The notes below the pieces were generated by a model. It ran no database searches. It was not told the origin of the DNA and saw nothing but the letters and a program-made list of their open reading frames with translations. Source: Pseudochrobactrum sp. sp1633 (GTDB lineage: Bacteria; Pseudomonadota; Alphaproteobacteria; Rhizobiales; Rhizobiaceae). Taken from it: DNA of 64,000 bases. The stretch's first letter is position 1; each line of letters opens with the position of its first letter. The DNA is taken from contig NZ_JARRAE010000007.1 in assembly GCF_030376605.1 (NCBI RefSeq), positions 179,413 to 243,412 of the forward strand. The letters are read 5' to 3'. The translations under genes were made by a program, and so were the position numbers. Below, one piece after another: positions 30,098 through 38,947 of the stretch.

Positions 30098-30868
30098 TTA
30101 AACGTCAGAAAGCTCAGCCTTATTCTCGTGATGTGCAAGCACAGGCATATGCAGGCGGCGCCGGTTAATATGCCCTTCAGCCGGTTCGCCGTTTTGACAA
30201 CTGGGCTTCTCACCTTTGAAATAGAATTTCTGCCATGCCTGCTTGATTGTCAGCTGATCGCCGTCCTGTAGATTTTGATTGAAAGTGCGACGGGACAGCG
30301 CCCAGGTCTCATATTCTTTTTGAAGCAATGGTTCGTCCGCAATATTGCGGATCACCGGCCGGACATTATCCATCTTGTGATGCTCGGTCATTTGAATGAA
30401 ACAGAATGGCTCTCCCTTTTTAAAACGCACAATCCCGGGACGGGTCATGATCCAGTTCATCGTAAAGGGAAAAGGCAGCCAGTCCGTCTCCACCAGCCCC
30501 GTCAGAGGCTGGATACCATCCTTGATATGATTAGGTGCACCACCGGCAATGATTGCGCAATGCGGCGGCGTGCGGAACAGATAGCCCGTATGGAATGTAA
30601 TTACGCCGTGGGAAAAATGTGATTCCACAAAATGGGCGGCCATAGGATCGCGGCAGGAAACCCGCACATCATTTTTATCCTTACCGCCATTCCAACAAAT
30701 CTTGTAATCGGCAGGACACAGAATTTCCCAGCCGGTGGTATTCGCCATTGTGAGTTGCAGGCAGCGATAGGGAAAGCGCATATGGAAATTATCCATCCAG
30801 TCACGCTCACCTCGCCCCGCAACAATCTGCGGCGCATTCTCCATAACGCTAAAACATTCCAAATACAT
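30098..30868 (-). CDS. DUF6065 family protein of unknown function
   Basis: A 256-residue soluble protein without signal peptide or membrane segment. It resembles the DUF6065 family by its start (CFSVMENAPQIV), RDWMDNFHMRFPYRCLQLTMANTTGWEILCP and the later FTMNWIMTRPGIVRFKKGEPFCFIQ. No catalytic motif is evident to me. ATG 30868 is preferred because GGAGG lies eight bases upstream, although the frame is open to 30970. Neighbours (pyridoxal kinase, oxidoreductase) give no functional hint. Confidence 0.65.
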   Translation of the reverse strand: MYLECFSVMENAPQIVAGRGERDWMDNFHMRFPYRCLQLTMANTTGWEILCPADYKICWNGGKDKNDVRVSCRDPMAAHFVESHFSHGVITFHTGYLFRTPPHCAIIAGGAPNHIKDGIQPLTGLVETDWLPFPFTMNWIMTRPGIVRFKKGEPFCFIQMTEHHKMDNVRPVIRNIADEPLLQKEYETWALSRRTFNQNLQDGDQLTIKQAWQKFYFKGEKPSCQNGEPAEGHINRRRLHMPVLAHHENKAELSDV

Positions 30869-31028
30869 GATGCACGCCTCCGGATGATGCAAAACTGCCT
30901 TTGGCGATATGAAGTTTTTTAGTGCGCCGCAGGCTTTTGTAAAATGCACGGAGCCGCCGGTTTTGTTCACTGACGGTTTTATCAGGCGTGCCGCAAGACA
31001 AAAACAGAAGCTGTCCTGCGCATTATTA

Positions 31029-32048
31029 TCAGGCCAATTTAACTACCAGTTTGCCGAAATTCTTCCCTTCCAGCATGCCGGTAAAAGCGTCCGGTGCATT
31101 CTCAAGCCCCTCCACAATATCTTCCCGATAGCGGACTTTTCCTTCCGCAATCCACTGTGTCATAGCTTGATAAAATGCAGGGCGTTGCTCACTGAAATCC
31201 CGCTGAATAAAGCCGCGAATAGTCAGGCTCTTCGACAAAATATCCCGCATCAGCAAAGGCAGACGGTCGGGTCCGTCAAATGTGCCTGTACTGTTATATT
31301 GCGCGACCAGCCCGCAAACCGGCACACGGGCAAACTGATTAAGCAGCGGAAACACCGCTTCAAACACTTTGCCGCCGACATTTTCAAAATAAACATCAAT
31401 ACCGGACGGACAGGCCTCTTTCAAAGCAGCAGCAAAATCCGGCCGGTAGTGATCCAGCGCAACATCAAAACCAAACTCTTCAATCAGCGCCTTAGATTTC
31501 TGTGGGCCTCCTGCAATGCCAACAGTGCGTGCGCCATGCAATTTTGCAATCTGCCCGACCGCCGAACCGACAGGACCGCTGGCAGCGGCAACGACGACGG
31601 TCTCTCCTGCCTTCGGCTGACCAATAGTTAAGAGTCCTGCATAGGCCGTAAAACCGGGCATACCGAGAACACCAAGTGCTGTGGTGAGTGGCGCTGCGGC
31701 AGGATCAAGCTTGCGTAAACCGGCAGCTTCGGCCACGGCATAAATCTGCCAGCCCGAATGGGACAAAACCATATCTCCGGCAGCAAAATCCTTATGACGA
31801 CTGACAAGAACTTCCCCGACAGTGCCACCCTCCATGACATCGCCAAGGGCAACCGGTGCGGCATAGGATTTGGCATCACTCATGCGTCCGCGCATGTAAG
31901 GGTCAAGCGACAAATAATGCAGTTTCAGCAAAACCTGCCCTTCTGCGGGTTCCGGCACCGGAGCGCTTTCGAGGCGGAAGTTTTCCGCTGTCGGACGGCC
32001 AGCGGGGCGGGATGCAAGAACAATACGCTTGTTTGAAAGTTGAGCCAT
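31029..32048 (-). CDS. NADP-dependent zinc-free alcohol dehydrogenase / alkenal reductase
   Basis: Medium-chain reductase of the leukotriene B4 dehydrogenase/CurA-like group, which reduces the double bond of enals and enones with NADPH. The 339-residue protein has the N-terminal GroES-like domain (LHYLSLDPYMRGRM) and the Rossmann domain with AASGPVGSAVGQIAKLHGARTVGIAGG, then FENVGGKVFEAV. The catalytic zinc ligands of classical alcohol dehydrogenases are absent. ATG 32048 follows AGGAG. The physiological substrate is not known. Confidence 0.85.
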   Translation of the reverse strand: MAQLSNKRIVLASRPAGRPTAENFRLESAPVPEPAEGQVLLKLHYLSLDPYMRGRMSDAKSYAAPVALGDVMEGGTVGEVLVSRHKDFAAGDMVLSHSGWQIYAVAEAAGLRKLDPAAAPLTTALGVLGMPGFTAYAGLLTIGQPKAGETVVVAAASGPVGSAVGQIAKLHGARTVGIAGGPQKSKALIEEFGFDVALDHYRPDFAAALKEACPSGIDVYFENVGGKVFEAVFPLLNQFARVPVCGLVAQYNSTGTFDGPDRLPLLMRDILSKSLTIRGFIQRDFSEQRPAFYQAMTQWIAEGKVRYREDIVEGLENAPDAFTGMLEGKNFGKLVVKLA

Positions 32049-32182
32049 GTCAGGCAACTCCTGTGAAAGTGGCATTGCATGGAACAATACACGGCGCATT
32101 GCACCGGACAAAACAACAAGCTGTGTTTTTAAGAAGCGGGAAGAAATAGATTTTGCGGAATCACGATTCTCAGAGAATCAAA

Positions 32183-32206
32183 AACCCCGCCTGTAAAAGC
32201 GGGGTT
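32183..32206 (-). terminator. Hairpin between the reductase gene and mmsA
   Basis: AACCCCGC / GCGGGGTT around CTGTAAAA, preceded by an A-run, so on the minus strand it ends in a T-run. It lies upstream of the reductase start and downstream of mmsA and its duplicated tail, and would end the mmsA transcript. Confidence 0.75.
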
Positions 32207-32292
32207 CATTTGTATTCGGTATATAAATCTCAGAATGAAGCACTGCCAATATTTTGGTTATGGCATTTGCAGCCCGTCAGAGCCGAAATAAC

Positions 32293-32340
32293 TAGCTCAT
32301 TGCCGGAATGACGAACTCTGCACCATCCTTCACACCCTGC
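32293..32340 (-). pseudogene. Leftover 3' end of a second mmsA-like gene
   Basis: Read on the minus strand these bases encode GVKDGAEFVIPAMS followed by a stop, nearly identical to the last residues of mmsA (GVKDGAEFVIPTMS) whose copy lies 103 bp away at 32396-32443. The similarity ends soon after. It looks like the tail of a tandem duplicate whose body has been deleted. No start codon or ribosome site goes with it. Confidence 0.7.
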
Positions 32341-32395
32341 CGCATGCCCGCAGCCACGAAGTGGTGAGGACATGCAAACAGATAAAAATCGGGTG

Positions 32396-33892
32396 TCAGC
32401 TCATGGTCGGAATGACAAACTCAGCCCCGTCCTTCACACCCGACGGCCAGCGCGACGTTACCGTTTTGGTCTTGGTGTAGAAGCGGAACGCATCGGGACC
32501 GTGCTGGTTGAGGTCACCGAAACCGGAGCCTTTCCAGCCGCCGAAGGTGTAATAGGCAATCGGAACGGGGATTGGCACATTCACCCCCACCATGCCGACC
32601 TGAACACGGGAGGCAAAGTCACGCGCGGCATCACCGTCGCGGGTGAAGATGGCTACGCCATTGCCATATTCATGGTCATTCGGCAGGGAGAGCGCTTCCT
32701 CATAGTTTTTGGCGCGAACAACACTCAGCACAGGACCGAATATTTCTTCTTTGTAAATGCGCATGTCTCTGGTCACATGATCGAACAGACAACCGCCGAG
32801 ATAGAAGCCGTTTTCATAGCCCTGCATTTTGAAGTTGCGGCCGTCAACAACCAGCTTGGCGCCTTCTTCCACGCCGAGATCAACATAACCACGGACACGC
32901 TCAAGCGCCTGTCTGGTTACCAGCGGGCCGTAATCCGCAGCAACATCCGTCGACGGACCGACTTTCAGCGCTTCAACACGCGGAATGAGCTTGTCCATAA
33001 GACGTTCTGCCGTGTCGTGTCCAACCGGAATAGCAACGGAGATTGCCATGCAACGCTCACCGGCAGAACCGTAACCGGCACCGATCAGCGCATCCACCGT
33101 CTGATCCATATCCGCATCGGGCATAATGATCATATGGTTTTTGGCGCCGCCAAAGCACTGAACGCGCTTACCATTGGCGCAACCGCGGGCATAAATATAT
33201 TGCGCAATCGGAGTGGAGCCGACAAAGCCGATTGCCTTGACATCCGGATCATCCAGCAATGCATCAACCGCATCTTTATCGCCGTTGACCACGTTGAAAA
33301 TACCGGCAGGCAAACCGGCTTCCATAAACAATTCCGCAAAGCGCATCGGCACACCCGGATCACGCTCGGAAGGCTTAAGAATAAACGCATTACCGCAAGC
33401 AATCGCAGGGCCCGCTTTCCACAGCGGGATCATCGCCGGAAAGTTGAAGGGCGTAATACCGGCCACAACACCGAGCGGCTGACGCATGGAATAAACATCA
33501 ATGCCGGTACCGGCGGCATCAGTGAATTCGCCTTTCAGCAGATGCGGTGCACCGAGACAAAACTCAATCACTTCCAGCCCGCGCTGAATATCACCCTTGG
33601 CATCCGGAATGGTTTTGCCATGTTCACGCGCCAGCAATTCTGCAAGACTGTCATATTCAGCCTCAACCAGTTCCAGAAATTTGCGCAAAACACGCGCACG
33701 GCGTTGCGGGTTGGTCGCTGCCCATGCAGGCTGAGCTGCCTTGGCATTTTCGACCGCTGCGCGCACTTCATCCTTAGTCGCCAGAGCAACCTGCCCCAGC
33801 ACCGCGCCATCCATTGGCTGATAAAATTCCGTATTACGACCGCTTGTGCCTGCCACATGCTTGCCGCCGATGAAGTGCCCGACCTGTTTCAT
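32396..33892 (-). CDS. mmsA: CoA-acylating methylmalonate-semialdehyde dehydrogenase
   Basis: Oxidises methylmalonate or malonate semialdehyde to propionyl-CoA or acetyl-CoA in valine, beta-alanine and inositol breakdown. The 498-residue aldehyde dehydrogenase starts with the MmsA-type VGHFIGGKHVAGTSGR. It has GVVAGITPFNFPAMIPLWK, the NAD-binding GFVGSTPIAQYIY, and the catalytic cysteine in GYGSAGERCMAIS (about Cys281), with KGSGFGDLNQHGPDAFRFYTKTK at the end. It is divergent from a LysR-type regulator 113 bp away, the typical arrangement of a regulator and its target. Confidence 0.95.
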   Translation of the reverse strand: MKQVGHFIGGKHVAGTSGRNTEFYQPMDGAVLGQVALATKDEVRAAVENAKAAQPAWAATNPQRRARVLRKFLELVEAEYDSLAELLAREHGKTIPDAKGDIQRGLEVIEFCLGAPHLLKGEFTDAAGTGIDVYSMRQPLGVVAGITPFNFPAMIPLWKAGPAIACGNAFILKPSERDPGVPMRFAELFMEAGLPAGIFNVVNGDKDAVDALLDDPDVKAIGFVGSTPIAQYIYARGCANGKRVQCFGGAKNHMIIMPDADMDQTVDALIGAGYGSAGERCMAISVAIPVGHDTAERLMDKLIPRVEALKVGPSTDVAADYGPLVTRQALERVRGYVDLGVEEGAKLVVDGRNFKMQGYENGFYLGGCLFDHVTRDMRIYKEEIFGPVLSVVRAKNYEEALSLPNDHEYGNGVAIFTRDGDAARDFASRVQVGMVGVNVPIPVPIAYYTFGGWKGSGFGDLNQHGPDAFRFYTKTKTVTSRWPSGVKDGAEFVIPTMS

Positions 33893-34005
33893 TGCTTTGC
33901 TCTCCCGAGATTATAAAACCGTGCCCCATCATCACCCTGCAAAAAATAGTTTTCAAGTAGGCGAAAAGCGTATCCGTTGTGCAAATATCCATATAAGCTC
34001 TTCTC

Positions 34006-34887
34006 ATGAACTGGGATGATATTCGCATATTTCTCGCTGTGGCCCGCTCCGGACAAATCCTTGGCGCAGCAAAGAAGCTCGGCCTTAATCACACGACTGT
34101 CTCCCGCAGGCTGACAGCGCTTGAAGCCAGCCTCAATACAACCTTGCTTAACCGGCGCACCAATGGCTCGGAGCTGACACAGGCGGGGGAAGAGTTTTTA
34201 CATTCCGCAGAGCGCATGGAAGCAGAAATGCTCAACGCCCATGCCCATCTCGCCAATGCAGATATCGCTATTGCCGGTACCATACGCATTGGTGCACCGG
34301 ATGGTTTTGGCGTCAATTTTCTCAGCCCCAGACTGGCACGGTTCTCTACGCTCTATCCTGATCTGACTATTCAGCTGGTGCCGGTTCCCCGTTCTTTCTC
34401 ACTCTCACGCCGCGAAGTAGACATTGCCATCAGCGTGGAGCGGCCGGAAACAGGCCGGCTGGTTGCCCGCAAACTCACCGGCTATAATCTCGGTCTCTAT
34501 GCCCATAAGGATTATCTTGAGCGCTATGGAACGCCGCAAACTGTGGAGGATTTAAACCATCACCGGCTGATCGGTTATGTGGAGGATCTGGTCGCCACAC
34601 CAACACTGGATTATGCACGGGAAATCAGCCGTGACTGGACACCGGCTTTTGAAGTCTCCAGTGCATTGGGACAGGTTGAGGCCGTCAAAGCCGCAGCGGG
34701 CATTGGTATTTTGCATGGCTTCATCGCCCGCGAATATTCTGATCTCATTGAGATATTGCCGCACAAGCGTATCAAACGCTCCTATTGGCTGTCCTATCAT
34801 GAAAGCGCACGCACATTGCGACGCATTCATACTGTTGCAGATTTCATTTCAAATCTGGTCGAGCAGGAACGGCATTTGTTCAGCTGA
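34006..34887 (+). CDS. LysR family transcriptional regulator
   Basis: A 293-residue LysR-type regulator. The winged helix-turn-helix is at residues 1-60 (WDDIRIFLAVARSGQILGAA, then GLNHTTVSRRLTALEASLNT). The effector-binding half follows from about residue 90 (IRIGAPDGFGVNFLSPRLARF). The gene is divergent from mmsA, so it probably regulates that dehydrogenase through the 113-bp region between them; the inducer is unknown. The convergent DUF1275 gene ends 8 bp past its stop. Confidence 0.9.
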   Translation: MNWDDIRIFLAVARSGQILGAAKKLGLNHTTVSRRLTALEASLNTTLLNRRTNGSELTQAGEEFLHSAERMEAEMLNAHAHLANADIAIAGTIRIGAPDGFGVNFLSPRLARFSTLYPDLTIQLVPVPRSFSLSRREVDIAISVERPETGRLVARKLTGYNLGLYAHKDYLERYGTPQTVEDLNHHRLIGYVEDLVATPTLDYAREISRDWTPAFEVSSALGQVEAVKAAAGIGILHGFIAREYSDLIEILPHKRIKRSYWLSYHESARTLRRIHTVADFISNLVEQERHLFS

Positions 34888-34894
34888 AACCGGA

Positions 34895-35560
34895 CTATGC
34901 TTTTTTAGATATGAACAGCCCAAGCATAACCGACAGCACCACGACCGGCAGCAACAGCGAATTCAGTCCGAAATAATTGTATAAGACTGCACCTGAAGCC
35001 GCGCCTATAACCAGTGACACCCACACAGACACATGCTGCAACCAGCGGCGGCGCGGCACTTGCCCGCGCAAACCATTGGCCAGATCACTCGCTGCATTAA
35101 AAATTGTACCCGTTACAAAAGTCGTACCAAGACGCGCCGCGCCATCCGCTTTAAAAACCGCATTCTGCGCACCCATTGCCGCTGCCAGCAGCATAACCGG
35201 CATCCGTGTTTCCTGCAGCAGCTGCCCAAACAGAACAATACCTGCAAGCAGTGCAATCACCATCAACAACACGCGTATTGAGTACCAGCGCTGTTCCCGT
35301 GCACTGATAAAAGAGGCGATGAATGCGCCGCTGAAAAATAAGCCGATCAGCAACAGCGGCATGAAGAGGCTCTGCCCGCGCAGCAGTTGTACTGCTCTGC
35401 CATCCGGCCCGCTCATAGCCAGACCGAGCTGCGTTGTATTCCCGCTCATAAAGGAAGCAAAATATCCGCCCAGTTCTATGAAAGCGAGCGCATCCACAAA
35501 ACCGGCAACAGCCGTCAGAACCAGACCGGTCAGTAAGCGGGCGGGTGGTGTCATCATCAT
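34895..35560 (-). CDS. DUF1275 (YoaK) family membrane protein
   Basis: A 221-residue inner-membrane protein with about six hydrophobic segments. The signature is the N-terminal VAGFVDALAFIELGGYFASFMSGNTTQLG, followed by AMGAQNAVFKADGAARLGTTFVTGT, both diagnostic of DUF1275. The function is unknown. Three ATG codons in a row (35560, 35557, 35554) follow a GGGA, so the exact start is unclear; a TTG start at 35578 is also in frame. Confidence 0.85.
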   Translation of the reverse strand: MMMTPPARLLTGLVLTAVAGFVDALAFIELGGYFASFMSGNTTQLGLAMSGPDGRAVQLLRGQSLFMPLLLIGLFFSGAFIASFISAREQRWYSIRVLLMVIALLAGIVLFGQLLQETRMPVMLLAAAMGAQNAVFKADGAARLGTTFVTGTIFNAASDLANGLRGQVPRRRWLQHVSVWVSLVIGAASGAVLYNYFGLNSLLLPVVVLSVMLGLFISKKA

Positions 35561-35639
35561 TCCCGAAACAGGCGTCAAAACAAACAGAAGCCTGCCGGAC
35601 TATTTTCCGGCAGGCTGCAGCACAACAGATTTTAAAAGA

Positions 35640-35894
35640 TCACGCTCGTTTTACAAGTCTCAGAATAACAAGCAGAATAACCGCACCGATAAAAGCATTA
35701 ATGATCGAGGCGATCACACCGCCGCCGACCGCAAACCCCAGACGCGGCAACAACCATCCGGCCAGAAATGCGCCGATCACACCGACAACGAGATTCCCCA
35801 AAAGGCCGAAACCACCACCGCGGACAACCTGTCCGGCAAGCCAGCCGGCAACGAGACCAACGATAAGAAAGACCAGTAAACTTTCTGCACCCAT
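35640..35894 (-). CDS. GlsB/YeaQ/YmgE family small membrane protein
   Basis: An 84-residue protein with three hydrophobic segments and the family pattern SLLVFLIVGLVAGWLAGQVVRGGGFGLLGNLVVGVIGAFLAGWL (residues 4-46, described by its start VFLIVGLVAGWLAGQ and glycine-rich centre). It belongs to the transglycosylase-associated/stress-response small membrane proteins; the molecular role is unknown. GGAGA lies before the ATG. It is transcribed alone. Confidence 0.88.
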   Translation of the reverse strand: MGAESLLVFLIVGLVAGWLAGQVVRGGGFGLLGNLVVGVIGAFLAGWLLPRLGFAVGGGVIASIINAFIGAVILLVILRLVKRA

Positions 35895-36243
35895 TATTAT
35901 CTCCGATATGAATCGTTTGCTGTTTCATGGAATTTACTGTGCATCCGGCAATATTGTTGCTGCAACAATTTGCCAACCGCATCATCAGGATAACGCATTA
36001 AATGCTACATGGCTGCATAATTAAACCAATAAATATAACAGGCTATGCTGCCGCGCGTTTTAATCCTGCATCCAGCCACACGAACCTGCTTTTCCGTTGC
36101 AAAGCAAAGAACCGCATTTTCACGAATTAACAATGTTTTAAGAAACGCCTTATTTTCATCGCCAAAAACGGCAATACTGCCCGCGTGACATTATGCTTGT
36201 TTAAATTCTGCAAGTTTATACATTCGTGTAATAACAAGCTCAC
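35895..36243. other. Divergent intergenic region, glsB-like gene / HWE kinase
   Basis: About 350 bp with no credible gene. It must hold the promoters for the small membrane protein (minus) and the sensor kinase (plus). I looked for an EcfG-type stress promoter (GGAAC with CGTT) and did not find a convincing one. No repeats stand out. Confidence 0.5.
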
Positions 36244-38193
36244 ATGGGGGATACACAGGTGGAAACCGGATGGGATGCCTCAATCACTGATTTTTCTGGC
36301 AATGATCCTTCTGACAATGAGCTTTCTGGTCTGTCGGAAGCCTCTGCATTATTTCAGGCTGTTTTACCGCGCTTTCCGGTCATGAACGGTAACACTGATC
36401 CCGTTCTTGATAATCTTGTGGCGCTGGCAGCCAATCTTTGTGAAGCGCCGGTTGCAGCGATCAATCTCATCTCTCAGGAGCAGCAGATTTTCAAGGCGGT
36501 CTATGGCCTTAACTTGAATGCCCCGCCTGCCGGTCACAGTTTTTGCCGCCAGACTTTGATGGCTGAAGATATATTCATCATCAGCGATGCAAGTATGACA
36601 CCGGTCTTTGCCGGCGAGCCCTTTGTGCAAGGCTCCTCATCCTATCGCTTTTATGCAGGGTTAAAGCTTGCAGCCCGTGACGGCACGATATTCGGCACCC
36701 TGCTGATACTGGACAAACAACCACGCTCCCTGACAGCCAGACAGCTGAAAGATATGCGCAGACTGGGACAGATTGCCAGTGCCCATATGGAGATGCAAAA
36801 TCTCCACCACCATCAACAATATAAAGAACAACTGAACCAGTTGATCATCGACAATGCACTCGATTACGCCATTATCACCACCACATTAAGCGGTCAGGTC
36901 ACCAGCTGGAATGCAGGCGCACAAAGATTGTTCGGCTGGACTGAAGCAGAAATGCTCAAATCCGCGGTCGACATTCTTTTCACACCGGAAGAGAGGGAAA
37001 AAAACATACCGGAAATACGCCGCGTCAGTGCCCTGCATCACCGGCAGGATGCCGTTGAGCGCTGGCACATGCGCAAAGACGGTAGCCGGTTTTGGGCAAG
37101 CGGACAGTTATTGCCGCTTTATGATCAAGACGGGTGCGTGCAGGGTTTTCTGAAAATCCTCATTGACCGCACGCTTCATCGCGAACAGCAGGAACGTCTG
37201 CGTGAGCAGGAAGAAATGCTCCGCCTTTCACAGGAGGCGGGTGGTATCGGTGCTTTTGATATTCACTTGGCAAACCGTACAATCACTGTCACCAATCAGA
37301 TCCGGCATATTTACGGTATAGCGCCTGATGCCAATATTACGATTGAGCTCTTTGAAAAGCTGATGACACCGGAGAGTAAAACGGGGCAAAAGCCCGATCA
37401 ATGCAAAACCGCAAATCCTGCGGCTCTTTCTTTACCTGTCTCAGGCCACAGCGAATACTGCATTCACCGGCTGGATAATCATGAGGAACGCTGGGTTGCT
37501 CTGTCGACGGAACTCCTCAGCGACGAACAAGGCAAAACAATCCGCTTACGCGGCATTGTGCAGGATATCACCGCCCGTAAATTTGCCGAAGAGCAGCAGG
37601 CAATGCTGACTGCGGAGCTGGCACATCGCAGTAAGAATATTCTTGCCGTCATTCAGGGTATTGCCAACCAGACCTTGCGCAACACGACCAGCGCCGAAGA
37701 GGCAAGATCCGCTTTTGAAGCCCGTATTATGGCCTTAAGCAAAGCACAGGACGTGCTGACCCAAGGGGCAAATTCTGCGAGTGCCGACCTCAAACAAATT
37801 GTGGCAAACAGCCTGTCCGTGCATGCCGGTGCAGATAAACGCCGCATCAGTATCAATGGCCGCTCGGTTACACTGGGCTCCAGACAGTCTTTATCCTTGG
37901 TCATGGCGCTGCACGAGCTGGGCACCAATGCCGTCAAATATGGCGCACTTTCAACACCTGCCGGACATATTGAAATCCGCTGGCTCTTTGAGAACGACCG
38001 CTTCCTGTTTTACTGGACAGAAAGCAACGGCCCGCCGGTTACAAAACCGGCACGCCGCGGCTTTGGCTCACGCCTGATTGAACGCACACTCGCGGCCAGC
38101 CTTGGCGCAACCGCAGAGCTGCACTATCTGCCTTCAGGGCTGGAGTTCCGGCTCAATGCGCCTGCAAATAATATGCGCTTCGATCCGGCATAA
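36244..38193 (+). CDS. HWE-type sensor histidine kinase with GAF and PAS domains
   Basis: A soluble 649-residue sensor kinase. Domains in order: GAF (about 50-185, starting DNLVALAANLCEAPVAAINL), PAS with PAC (about 195-315; YAIITTTLSGQVTSWNAGAQRLFGW), a weaker second PAS (about 330-440), and the HWE kinase core with His461 in AELAHRSKNILAVIQGIANQ, then HELGTNAVKYGALSTPAGHIEIRW and WTESNGPP. No membrane segment is seen, so it senses a cytoplasmic or light/redox signal. No response regulator lies beside it. A GTG at 36259, with GGGGGA upstream, is an alternative start. Confidence 0.88.
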   Translation: MGDTQVETGWDASITDFSGNDPSDNELSGLSEASALFQAVLPRFPVMNGNTDPVLDNLVALAANLCEAPVAAINLISQEQQIFKAVYGLNLNAPPAGHSFCRQTLMAEDIFIISDASMTPVFAGEPFVQGSSSYRFYAGLKLAARDGTIFGTLLILDKQPRSLTARQLKDMRRLGQIASAHMEMQNLHHHQQYKEQLNQLIIDNALDYAIITTTLSGQVTSWNAGAQRLFGWTEAEMLKSAVDILFTPEEREKNIPEIRRVSALHHRQDAVERWHMRKDGSRFWASGQLLPLYDQDGCVQGFLKILIDRTLHREQQERLREQEEMLRLSQEAGGIGAFDIHLANRTITVTNQIRHIYGIAPDANITIELFEKLMTPESKTGQKPDQCKTANPAALSLPVSGHSEYCIHRLDNHEERWVALSTELLSDEQGKTIRLRGIVQDITARKFAEEQQAMLTAELAHRSKNILAVIQGIANQTLRNTTSAEEARSAFEARIMALSKAQDVLTQGANSASADLKQIVANSLSVHAGADKRRISINGRSVTLGSRQSLSLVMALHELGTNAVKYGALSTPAGHIEIRWLFENDRFLFYWTESNGPPVTKPARRGFGSRLIERTLAASLGATAELHYLPSGLEFRLNAPANNMRFDPA

Positions 38194-38210
38194 AAAACGT
38201 TGCTGTTGAG

Positions 38211-38273
38211 AATATCCCGAAAAGTATGAAACGGTTTTCGGAATACGCGTCAAAACAAATAGTTTAGAGCGGC
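38211..38273 (+). repeat. Rhizobiales-type intergenic repeat, copy 2
   Basis: Similar, in inverted orientation, to positions 8-76: a cGAAAagTaTGAAaCGGTTTTcgG-like block, then GCGTCAAAACAAAtAgTTtAGAGCGG. It fills most of the gap between the sensor kinase and rppH. Confidence 0.5.
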
Positions 38274-38293
38274 GTTTTTATAGAAGCATAACC

Positions 38294-38806
38294 TCAAACC
38301 AAATGTCTGAAGGCCTGAATAACCTGATCGTAAACACCGCGCTTAAACGGCACGATCAGCTCCGGTAATTCCAACATCGGTTTCCATGCCCACATATCAA
38401 ACTCGGCCTCATGGCCACCGGGCGGCGGATTGATCGCAATCTCGTTCTCATCACCTTCAAAACGATAGGCGAACCAGCGCTGTGTCTGACCGCGATATTT
38501 GCCTTTCAAAGCAATACCGATCAGATGCTCCGGCAGATCATAATTAATCCAGTCCGGTGCCTCTGCCAGAAGGCTGACTGTGCGCATACCCGTTTCTTCG
38601 TAAAGTTCACGCAGCGATGCAATTGCAGGATCTTCTCCGGCATCAATACCGCCCTGCGGCATTTGCCAGAGCTGTGTTGCACCTTCCATCTCGCCATTCG
38701 GCTCAACGATGCGTCGTCCTGCCCAGACTTTGCCTTCGCGGTTCAGAACCATAATGCCCACACACGGGCGGTAAGGCAGCGATGCGAGATCACGCTTTTC
38801 AGTCAT
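38294..38806 (-). CDS. rppH: RNA pyrophosphohydrolase (Nudix)
   Basis: Removes pyrophosphate from the 5' triphosphate end of RNA, opening it to RNase E-dependent decay. The 170-residue Nudix protein carries the full box at residues 52-74: GG at the start, the central REL and EE of RELYEETGM, with the metal-binding glutamates intact. The RppH-type start [21 protein letters not shown] and the [11 protein letters not shown] region are present. It heads the minus-strand series of housekeeping genes; a palindromic repeat and terminator separate it from ctpA. Confidence 0.93.
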   Translation of the reverse strand: MTEKRDLASLPYRPCVGIMVLNREGKVWAGRRIVEPNGEMEGATQLWQMPQGGIDAGEDPAIASLRELYEETGMRTVSLLAEAPDWINYDLPEHLIGIALKGKYRGQTQRWFAYRFEGDENEIAINPPPGGHEAEFDMWAWKPMLELPELIVPFKRGVYDQVIQAFRHLV

Positions 38807-38825
38807 TCTGCTCTCTTCAGTTTAT

Positions 38826-38891
38826 GCTTTAGAGCGCCGTGTGCCAGACGTGGCACACAAAGGTCACTCTAACACTTTAAAATTATGCTCT
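38826..38891. repeat. Small palindromic intergenic repeat
   Basis: Contains GTGTGCCA-GACG-TGGCACAC, a perfect 8-bp hairpin, flanked by TTTAGAGCGCC on the left and CACTCTAACACTTTAAA on the right. The arrangement looks like a dispersed element of Brucella-like genomes. Confidence 0.5.
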
Positions 38892-38904
38892 AAAAACTAC
38901 AGAC

Positions 38905-38933
38905 AAAAAACGCGGGAACTGCCCCGCGTTTTT
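38905..38933 (-). terminator. Intrinsic terminator after ctpA
   Basis: AAAACGCGGG / CCCGCGTTTT with a short AACTGC loop, 15 bp beyond the ctpA stop on the minus strand; the A-run at its left becomes the T-run. Confidence 0.82.
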
Positions 38934-38947
38934 CATACTGTATAAGC

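Noticed and set aside
32372..33916. 514-codon frame antisense to mmsA
   Set aside because: mmsA on the other strand has all aldehyde dehydrogenase motifs; this frame is its mirror.
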